A stretch of DNA of 11,314 nucleotides, taken from NCBI GenBank assembly GCA_947304365.1, contig CAMZAY010000015.1, positions 1-11,314 on the forward strand, in the 5' to 3' direction. The DNA comes from an uncultured Clostridia bacterium (GTDB lineage Bacteria > Bacillota > Clostridia > Christensenellales > CAG-138). Under the pieces are notes generated by a model. It ran no database searches, was not told the DNA's origin, and worked only from the letters and a program-made list of their open reading frames with translations. The position numbers were made by a program, and so were the translations under genes. This document shows positions 5,790 to 11,314 of the stretch, piece after piece. The stretch's first letter is position 1, and every line of letters starts with the position of its first letter.

Positions 5790-7127
5790 TTACACGAGTT
5801 TTGAAATGGCTTCCCTTATATTCCTTACCACCGTGATATCCGCGTCCTTAACGGCTTTAAGGCTTGAGGAATACGGGACTATCACATGGTCGAAGCCGCG
5901 GCGCACGCACTCGTTCACGCGGTTGAGCATCCTGTCAACGGGGCGTATCTCCCCCGTAAGGCTGACCTCGCCGATCGCGGCGGTGCGTTCCGGCAGGCGC
6001 TTATCGAATACGGAGCCGGCGACGGCGAGCACCACCGCAAGATCCGCGCCCCTGTCGTCCACACGAATGCCGCCGACGGCGTTGGTATAGACGTCCTTTT
6101 CGCCGGTCCTGACCCCCGCGCGGCGCTCGAGCACGGCAAGCAGGAGCATGAGCCTGTTGTTGTCCATACCCGCCGCCATGCGCCTGGGGTTTGCGTAAAC
6201 GGTAGCGGAGAGCAAAGACTGTATCTCCACGAGTATCGGGCGGTTCCCCTCCATTATGCAGGAGACGGCGCAGCCCGTGTCGTTGTTGCCGGAAAGGAAC
6301 ATATCGCCGGGATCCGTTACCTCCGCCATGCCGTCGCCGCGCATTTCGAATATGCCTATCTCGTTCGTGGAGCCGAAGCGGTTTTTGACCGCCCTCAGGA
6401 GGCGGAACGCGTCATGCCTGTCGCCCTCGAAATAGAGCACGGTATCTACCATGTGCTCGAGCATCCTCGGCCCTGCGATAGCGCCTTCCTTCGTGACGTG
6501 ACCCACAATGAACACCGCGCAGCCGTTCATTTTGGCGATCCTTGTGAGGGCGGCGGTGACCTCCCTTATCTGTGTGACGGAGCCCGCCGCGGATGCGACC
6601 TCCGGCGAGACCATCGTTTGGATACTGTCGATTATGAGGAATGCGGGCTTGAGCTTTTCGACCTCCGCCTCGATCGCGGATACAGCCGTTTCGGTCATGA
6701 CGAGCAGCTCGCCCGAAACGCCGCAGCGTTCCGCGCGGAGCTTGAGCTGCGCCTTCGATTCCTCGCCCGAGACGTACAGCACGGGCGCGTGCGATAAAAG
6801 ATTGCTCGCCGCCTGCATGAGGAGCGTGCTCTTGCCGATGCCGGGATCGCCGCCGATGAGTATCACGGAGCCTGCGACTATGCCGCCGCCCAGCACCCTG
6901 TCGAGCTCTCCTATGCCGGTCTTCGTCCTTGCGGCGTCCTTTCCGTCGACGCTCGAAAGCCTGACAGCTCCGGAGCCAGCGCCCATGGACGAGCGCTTCG
7001 GAGCCGCCGTAACGGTCATTTCCACAAGCGTATTCCAGCTCCCGCAGGAGGGACAGCGGCCGAACCATTTGCCGGTCTCATACCCGCATTCGCCGCATAC
7101 GAATTTGGTTTTTTCCTTCGATGCCAT
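5790..7127 (-). CDS. radA: DNA repair protein RadA
   Basis: RadA (Sms) is a RecA-like ATPase that drives branch migration of recombination intermediates in the cytoplasm. The 445 residues match the family (about 450). In order: a zinc finger with Cys11, Cys14, Cys25 and Cys28 (CGECGYETGKWFGRCPSCG), the P-loop GGDPGIGKST (92-101), VSGEES (119-124), a Walker B-like FLIIDSIQT (163-171), and the RadA-specific KNRFGS motif (248-253). A C-terminal Lon-like domain runs from about 290 to 445 with AVVLAVAGS and IGEVSLTGEIRPV. All key residues are intact. The ATG at 7127 is 10 bases after the stop of the 7138-8403 gene, and the only ribosome-site candidate is a run of G (GGGGGCG). The two genes are therefore probably one transcript, with the promoter near 8440. 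Confidence 0.98.
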   Translation of the reverse strand: MASKEKTKFVCGECGYETGKWFGRCPSCGSWNTLVEMTVTAAPKRSSMGAGSGAVRLSSVDGKDAARTKTGIGELDRVLGGGIVAGSVILIGGDPGIGKSTLLMQAASNLLSHAPVLYVSGEESKAQLKLRAERCGVSGELLVMTETAVSAIEAEVEKLKPAFLIIDSIQTMVSPEVASAAGSVTQIREVTAALTRIAKMNGCAVFIVGHVTKEGAIAGPRMLEHMVDTVLYFEGDRHDAFRLLRAVKNRFGSTNEIGIFEMRGDGMAEVTDPGDMFLSGNNDTGCAVSCIMEGNRPILVEIQSLLSATVYANPRRMAAGMDNNRLMLLLAVLERRAGVRTGEKDVYTNAVGGIRVDDRGADLAVVLAVAGSVFDKRLPERTAAIGEVSLTGEIRPVDRMLNRVNECVRRGFDHVIVPYSSSLKAVKDADITVVRNIREAISKLV

Positions 7128-7137
7128 AACGCCCCCG

Positions 7138-8403
7138 TCAATCCACAGGTATCCTGGCGATCTTCAGCACGTCGCGCTGGCGGGTGGTGACGTCCATCCA
7201 CATGACGTACCCCTCCGAAGCGCCGAGAAGCTGTGCAAGCTCCCTCTCCGGAGTGATCCTGTAGCTCTGCCCGTTATTGAAGAAATAGACGTATATCACC
7301 TCGTCCACGCTGTAAACGAGATACTCCTTATCTATGGCGAAATCGACGACGCCCTCCGCGACCATTTTCGACTCGAGCGCGTTGTCGCCGCTTGCCTTTG
7401 CGGTGAAGAGCGCGGATTTGTCGCTGTGATGCGCGTTGAGCCAGGCGAAATATTCGCCGTTGGTCTTGGGATCGTGAACGTAGGTATCCACCGCGTAATC
7501 GCGAATGCCGGAGCTTTCGATATCGATATGCTTGATCACGCTCGATATCCTGCCGTCTTCATAATGCTCGGTGCCTTCCGCCGCCCAGATCAGCGTACCG
7601 TCATGCATATACGGCGCGCTCGTCCCATAGGAGGAGTTGGTGAACATATCGACGACCGTCGTTTCCGTGGTTTCGAGATCGCAGACGAAGAGCTTATCGC
7701 GGTTGGTGCCGGTGCGCTCGATCCAGGAGATATAATGCCCGTCGAGCCTTAATTCCGGCTGACCGGTATAGACCGTTTTGATAACGACAGGCTCTTTTCC
7801 GAGCTCATTCATCCTGAGCGCGCATATCTCGCCCCCGCCCTTTACCTTGCCGTCAAGATAGACGAGCCACTGATCGTTGAATACGGGGAATATGAAGTTG
7901 GCGTTCCTGGGCTTGACGGGCAGTTCCGTAACGGCGCCGGTCTGAAGATCGAATTCGAGCAGCGCGCACATGCGCACGTTGTCGCCGACGATCTTGCCGG
8001 CGGAGAAGAGCATTTTATCCCCGCAGACCGTGGGATCGCCGAACCAGTAGTACTGAAGATCCGCGGGAAGCACGACCTCCTTCTCCCCCTCTTCCGCGTT
8101 ATACGACTGCATGGGATGCGGCGTTGCGGTCGGCACGGGAGAAACGTAAGGCGTGGGCGTAACGACGAGGATATCCTTCGGGGTGAACACCCTGCCAATC
8201 TTTGCGACGATACCGTCCGGCGGGAGGGGCGTATCCACATGGAACACGACCTCGAGCATGACCATGACGAAGAGCGTAAGGAAAGCGGCAAGCGCCAGCC
8301 CGCCCAATATGAACAGCGCAAGCTTGACGACCGGGCCCCAGTTGCTTGCCGAAAGCGAGGAGCGGCGGCGGCTGAATTTCTTTCTGCGGTAACGCTTTTT
8401 CAA
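7138..8403 (-). CDS. Unrecognised membrane-anchored protein with Pro/Thr linker and probable beta-propeller domain
   Basis: The 421-residue product is not a family I can name. It has a strongly basic N-terminus (residues 2-14), one membrane helix at about 25-54, and a short linker rich in Pro and Thr at about 81-98 (TPTPYVSPVPTATPHP). After this comes an exterior domain of about 310 residues. The exterior part holds repeated beta-type units such as GDPTVCGDKMLFSAG, FNDQWLVYLDG, LDGHYISWIER, HDGTLIWAAEG and NGEYFAWLNAHH. This pattern of 'not/seen value, aromatic, strand' blades resembles TolB/WD40-like propellers, which is inference. The start is a TTG at 8403, with AAAGGG eight bases upstream; the next Met lies at residue 47 inside the helix. 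It has a strong sigma-A promoter and lies upstream of radA. No catalytic residues are recognised; it may bind a ligand at the cell surface. Confidence 0.82.
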   Translation of the reverse strand: MKKRYRRKKFSRRRSSLSASNWGPVVKLALFILGGLALAAFLTLFVMVMLEVVFHVDTPLPPDGIVAKIGRVFTPKDILVVTPTPYVSPVPTATPHPMQSYNAEEGEKEVVLPADLQYYWFGDPTVCGDKMLFSAGKIVGDNVRMCALLEFDLQTGAVTELPVKPRNANFIFPVFNDQWLVYLDGKVKGGGEICALRMNELGKEPVVIKTVYTGQPELRLDGHYISWIERTGTNRDKLFVCDLETTETTVVDMFTNSSYGTSAPYMHDGTLIWAAEGTEHYEDGRISSVIKHIDIESSGIRDYAVDTYVHDPKTNGEYFAWLNAHHSDKSALFTAKASGDNALESKMVAEGVVDFAIDKEYLVYSVDEVIYVYFFNNGQSYRITPERELAQLLGASEGYVMWMDVTTRQRDVLKIARIPVD

Positions 8404-8439
8404 GGTTTTTACCCTTTCAAACAGATTATTCCTTTTATT

Positions 8440-8468
8440 ATTATATCATATCGGTTGAATAAAAACAA
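8440..8468 (-). promoter_or_regulatory. Sigma-A promoter for the anchored propeller gene and radA
   Basis: On the minus strand TTGTTT (8463-8468), a 17-base spacer and TATAAT (8440-8445) with an extended TG one base before the -10 make a strong vegetative promoter. The -35 lies in the 3' arm and T-run of the aquaporin terminator. The leader to the TTG at 8403 is about 30 bases. Confidence 0.75.
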
Positions 8469-8498
8469 GCCGAGGGGGAAATGTCCCCCTCAGCTTGT
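8461..8498 (-). terminator. Rho-independent terminator of the aquaporin gene
   Basis: On the minus strand ACAAGC (8493-8498) pairs with GCTTGT (8465-8470). A T-G wobble, a seven-base GAGGGGG/CCCCCTC stem and one further A-T pair follow, closing a four-base loop (8480-8483). A T-run (8461-8465) with further A/T bases comes after. It lies 28 bases after the aquaporin stop. Confidence 0.9.
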
Positions 8499-8525
8499 AT
8501 GTACTTGAATTATAATTTCTTCAGA

Positions 8526-9209
8526 TCACTTCTTCTCGCAGGTGCACCTGTGGAGGAGCCTGTAAAGAAGAGCGGCGAGCGCGGCGCCCACAAGGGGTGC
8601 TACGAGGAATACCCAGTACTGGGAGATCGCGGCGGTATCGCCCTGGAACGCCTTCATAAGCGCGGGACCGAAGGTCCTGGCGGGGTTGACGGAGGTGCCG
8701 GTGAAGGGGATGCCGAGGATGTGTACGAGAGCCAGTACAAGGCCGTTAACGATGCCCGCGCCCGGGAAATTCTTCTGGGCGGTGGTGCACATTACGGTGT
8801 AGACGAACAGGCAGGTGAGTGCGATCTCGATAAGGATCGCGGGGAATACGCCGATGGCATCATAGCCGTTGGTGCCGAGCGGAGTCTGGGGAACGAATAC
8901 CAGAAGCAGCGCAGCGCCGGCGATGGCGCCGAGGAACTGGGCAACAACATAGCCGATAAACTCAACAAAGCTCATACGGCCGTCGATCAGCATAGCAAGG
9001 GATACCGCCGGGTTGACGTGGGATCCGGAAATGTTGCCGATCGTGTAGATGCAGGCTATCAGGGTGAGATCGAAGCCGAGAGCGACAACGATGGTGAAGA
9101 GACCGTCGTTGCCCTCCCCCGCCTTCGTCACGCAGGCGATGCCGCATGCGAAGAACACGAGGAACAGCGTGCCGAGGAACTCGGCAATGTACTTCTTAAA
9201 AGATTTCAT
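8526..9209 (-). CDS. Aquaporin (AqpZ-like water channel of the MIP family)
   Basis: This is a membrane channel, most likely for water. The 227 residues from the ATG at 9209 (perfect AAAGGAGG site upstream) match AqpZ in length; the open frame to 9266 adds an unlikely N-terminus. Six helices and two re-entrant loops are visible, with the NPA motifs at 66-68 (SHVNPAVS) and 175-177 (TSVNPARTFGPA). The selectivity-filter positions line up with AqpZ: Phe46, His163, Thr172 and Arg178. His at the second position is the water-specific choice, whereas glycerol facilitators have Gly there. The tail ends RCTCEKK. The gene has its own promoter and terminator and shows no functional link with its neighbours. 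A role in osmotic adjustment is inferred from the family. Confidence 0.95.
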   Translation of the reverse strand: MKSFKKYIAEFLGTLFLVFFACGIACVTKAGEGNDGLFTIVVALGFDLTLIACIYTIGNISGSHVNPAVSLAMLIDGRMSFVEFIGYVVAQFLGAIAGAALLLVFVPQTPLGTNGYDAIGVFPAILIEIALTCLFVYTVMCTTAQKNFPGAGIVNGLVLALVHILGIPFTGTSVNPARTFGPALMKAFQGDTAAISQYWVFLVAPLVGAALAALLYRLLHRCTCEKK

Positions 9210-9237
9210 ATAATGCCTCCTTTTAGGTAGTACATAT

Positions 9238-9266
9238 ATAATAAACCATAATGGGTAAAAATTCAA
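9238..9266 (-). promoter_or_regulatory. Sigma-A promoter of the aquaporin gene
   Basis: On the minus strand TTGAAT (9261-9266), a spacer of exactly 17 bases and TATTAT (9238-9243) form a good vegetative promoter. It lies about 30 bases before the ATG at 9209, in the A/T-rich gap after cobQ. Confidence 0.7.
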
Positions 9267-9304
9267 GTGGTTTTTATATATTTTCTTTTACGGGCGAAAC
9301 CCGG

Positions 9305-10765
9305 CTATACCTCTCTGTTAAGTATCCTGTAAACGAGCTCCATATCGAGGCCGCCGCGTACGGCGTCGGCAAGCTTATCGTACTGGGCTTCCTTATATGC
9401 TTTGGGGTCGAAGGAGCCGAGGGAACCGGGATCGGCGCCCTTTCTTTCGCAGAGCGCGCGGAGCATGGCTTCGGCGATCCCCGCGGAATCGAATATGCCG
9501 TGGACGTAGCTTCCGTAAACGCCGCCGTTCGAAATGACTGCGGGAAGCGCGCCGCTCCTGCCCATGTGGATCTCGTAGCCTTCGTAAGACAAGCCGTTGA
9601 GCACGGAGAAAATGCCGTTAATATCGCTGAAAACGCCGTGCGTCCGGCGCTGGACCTTTTCGCCCTCGAATACCGTTTCGATGGGCAGAAGTCCCATGCC
9701 TGCGATCTCGCTTATGCCGGAAGCCTCCACGCCGGCGGGATCCGATATGCGTTCGCCGAGCATCTGATACCCGCCGCAGACGCCGAATACGGGCGTATCG
9801 CGCGAGGCGAGCTGCTTGATCCTCGCCTCGAGCCCGCTTTCGCGCAGCCAGACTAGGTCGGAGATCGTGCTCTTGGTGCCGGGGATCACGATAAGATCCG
9901 GCTCGCCGAGGTCCGCGGGCTTCGTGATATAGCGCACGGAGACATTCTCAAAGCGCTCGAACGGCGCGAGATCGGTGAAATTCGATATCCGCGGGAGCTT
10001 TATCACGGCGACGTCGACGAGCCTTGCTGCGGTGTTCTTCGTAAAGCGCTCCGAGAGGCTGTCCTCGTCGTCGATATCCACCCGGACGTAGGGCACAACG
10101 CCCGCGACGGGCACGCCGCAGAGCTTTTCGAGCATGTCGAGCCCGGGCTCGAGTATCTTCCTGTCGCCGCGGAATTTGTTGACCACCGTGCCCTTTACGC
10201 GCGCGCGTTCGTCGGGCTCAAGCAGGGCGACAGTGCCGTATAGCTGGGCGAAAACGCCTCCGCGGTCTATGTCGCCGACGAGCAGCACTGGCGCGTCGAC
10301 CATTTTCGCAAGGCCCATATTGACGATATCCTCCGCCTTGAGATTGATCTCGGCGGGGCTGCCCGCGCCCTCTATGACTATTATATCGTTCTCCGCCGCA
10401 AGCGAGTCATACGCCTCCATCACGGCGGGGATAAGCTCGCGCTTTCTTTTATAATACTCCATCGCGCGCATATTGCCGATGGGTCTCCCGTTCACTATGA
10501 CCTGGGAGCCCACGTCGGTGGTGGGCTTTAGAAGTATCGGGTTCATGCGCACGTCGGGTTCCGTGCCCGCCGCCTCCGCCTGGACTACCTGCGCGCGGCC
10601 CATCTCGAAGCCGTCCCTTGTGATAAAGGAATTGAGCGCCATGTTCTGGCTCTTGAAGGGCGCGACCTTATACCCGTCCTGCCTGAAAATGCGGCAGAGG
10701 CCCGCCGCAAGAAGGCTCTTGCCGGCGTTCGACATCGTGCCTTGTATCATTATGTTCTTTGCCAT
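9305..10765 (-). CDS. cobQ: Cobyric acid synthase CobQ
   Basis: CobQ (CbiP) is the glutamine-dependent, ATP-using amidase that converts adenosylcobyrinic a,c-diamide to adenosylcobyric acid by amidating side chains b, d, e and g. The 486 residues match the family. The N-terminal synthetase domain shows the nucleotide-binding loop IQGTMSNAGKSLL (7-19), PFKSQNMALNS (36-46), IVIEGAGSPAEINL (129-142) and VGDIDRGGVFA (163-173). The C-terminal glutaminase domain shows PGTKST (295-300), the nucleophile Cys330 in GVCGGYQMLG and His422 in YVHGIFDS. All expected residues are present. The ATG at 10765 has a GGAGGTG site six bases upstream and overlaps the end of the cobD-like gene by 16 bases, so the two are cotranscribed and probably coupled. 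Confidence 0.97.
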   Translation of the reverse strand: MAKNIMIQGTMSNAGKSLLAAGLCRIFRQDGYKVAPFKSQNMALNSFITRDGFEMGRAQVVQAEAAGTEPDVRMNPILLKPTTDVGSQVIVNGRPIGNMRAMEYYKRKRELIPAVMEAYDSLAAENDIIVIEGAGSPAEINLKAEDIVNMGLAKMVDAPVLLVGDIDRGGVFAQLYGTVALLEPDERARVKGTVVNKFRGDRKILEPGLDMLEKLCGVPVAGVVPYVRVDIDDEDSLSERFTKNTAARLVDVAVIKLPRISNFTDLAPFERFENVSVRYITKPADLGEPDLIVIPGTKSTISDLVWLRESGLEARIKQLASRDTPVFGVCGGYQMLGERISDPAGVEASGISEIAGMGLLPIETVFEGEKVQRRTHGVFSDINGIFSVLNGLSYEGYEIHMGRSGALPAVISNGGVYGSYVHGIFDSAGIAEAMLRALCERKGADPGSLGSFDPKAYKEAQYDKLADAVRGGLDMELVYRILNREV

Positions 10766-11314
10766 CTCAACACCTCCGATATCGCTTCGATGAGCCGGTC
10801 GTTTTCCCCGGGGAGCTTTACGGCGACGCGGTAAAAGCCTTCCGGGAGCCCGTTAAAATTCGCGCAGCTCCTTATCTTTATGCCCCTCTCAAGCAGGCGT
10901 TCGTCAAGCCCGGGGCTTCCCTTTATAAGCAGGAAATTCACGTTGGAATCGAACACCTTGAATCCGAGCGTTTCAAGCGCCTTTGCCATGCGCGGGCGCT
11001 CTTTTTGTATGAGCAGGCGGGTCTTTTTAAGGAACGCGGTTTCCGAAAGCGCCGCGATCCCCGCCTTCTGCGCGGCGGTCGAGATATTCCACGGCTGAAC
11101 GGCGCGGGACATCCGGGCAAGAAGCTCCGCGTCGGCGCTGAGGCAGTAACCGAGCCTGAGTCCCGCCATGCCGTAGCCCTTTGTGAACGCCTTTAAAATT
11201 ATTACGTTGGGGTATTCTTTAAGCTTTGGAACGAAGCTCGTCGGCTCGTCCGCAAGGTCCATGAAGCACTCGTCGAGGAACAGGCGGCAGCCGGTCTCTC
11301 GGCACTTTTTCGCC
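10750..11314 (-). CDS. cobD: Threonine-phosphate decarboxylase, CobD-like (partial, N-terminus missing)
   Basis: This is a PLP-dependent class I aminotransferase-fold protein. Beside cobQ it is most likely CobD, which decarboxylates L-threonine O-3-phosphate to the aminopropanol phosphate used in the cobalamin nucleotide loop. The frame is open to the right edge, so only the last 187 codons are seen. It starts inside the PLP-binding region with FLDECFMDLADEP, where Asp and the following acidic residues match the family. The Schiff-base lysine is in FTKGYGMAGLRLGY, followed by WNISTAAQ, a SNVNFLLIKG strand and the C-terminal Arg region around GFYRVAVK. Histidinol-phosphate aminotransferase (HisC) has the same fold and similar motifs. 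The choice of CobD rests on the overlap with cobQ and is inference. Confidence 0.88.
   Translation of the reverse strand, partial: AKKCRETGCRLFLDECFMDLADEPTSFVPKLKEYPNVIILKAFTKGYGMAGLRLGYCLSADAELLARMSRAVQPWNISTAAQKAGIAALSETAFLKKTRLLIQKERPRMAKALETLGFKVFDSNVNFLLIKGSPGLDERLLERGIKIRSCANFNGLPEGFYRVAVKLPGENDRLIEAISEVLRWQRT

Noticed and set aside
5886..7752. Long plus-strand open frames (303 and 414 codons) opposite radA and the anchored propeller gene
   Set aside because: They mirror real minus-strand genes with full motif sets, have no recognisable domains and no ribosome site. They arise from the high GC content.
9210..9266. Longer aquaporin starting at 9266
   Set aside because: The extension has no ribosome site and covers the promoter, while the ATG at 9209 has a perfect one.
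9291..9303. Small CGGG/CCCG hairpin after cobQ as a terminator
   Set aside because: Only four base pairs and no T-run follows on the minus strand.

Overview
The window looks like a piece of the chromosome of a GC-rich, spore-forming member of the Clostridia. It carries the spoIIIA cluster, a YlmC/YmxH-type sporulation gene next to nrdR and pgeF, and cobalamin genes. Many start codons are GTG or TTG, with Shine-Dalgarno sequences of the AAGGAGG type. I cannot place it at genus level. Almost everything is on the minus strand; the only plus-strand gene is the one at 4871-5721. No tRNA, rRNA, CRISPR array, transposase or phage gene was seen, and no stretch above 300 bases lacks a gene.

Layout, left to right. 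(1) 1-2374, minus: spoIIIAE (cut by the left edge), spoIIIAD, spoIIIAC, spoIIIAB and spoIIIAA. This is one tightly packed operon with GTGA overlaps at two junctions and a well-formed candidate sigma-E promoter just upstream of spoIIIAA. Its products are the mother-cell side of the SpoIIIA-SpoIIQ channel. (2) 2450-3040, minus: an unrecognised alanine-rich polytopic membrane protein whose start codon sits directly against the terminator of the preceding operon. (3) 3096-4738, minus: ylmC/ymxH-like gene, nrdR and pgeF, ended by a strong terminator. (4) 4871-5721, plus: a zinc-ribbon, membrane-anchored protein with a Pro/Thr linker. Its reading frame is broken by one base just after the membrane segment. 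A two-way terminator separates it from radA. (5) 5790-8403, minus: an unrecognised membrane-anchored protein with a Pro/Thr linker and a probable beta-propeller exterior, then radA 10 bases downstream. (6) 8526-9209, minus: a water-type aquaporin with its own promoter and terminator. (7) 9305-11314, minus: cobD-like (N-terminus cut by the right edge) and cobQ, overlapping, for late cobalamin synthesis.

Most of the window is ordinary housekeeping and sporulation content. I did not find a clearly new multi-gene system. The parts least explained by known families are the 2450-3040 membrane protein beside spoIIIA, the 7138-8403 anchored propeller protein upstream of radA, and the frameshifted zinc-ribbon protein. 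The last two share a build (N-terminal anchor, Pro/Thr linker, folded exterior domain) and flank radA.
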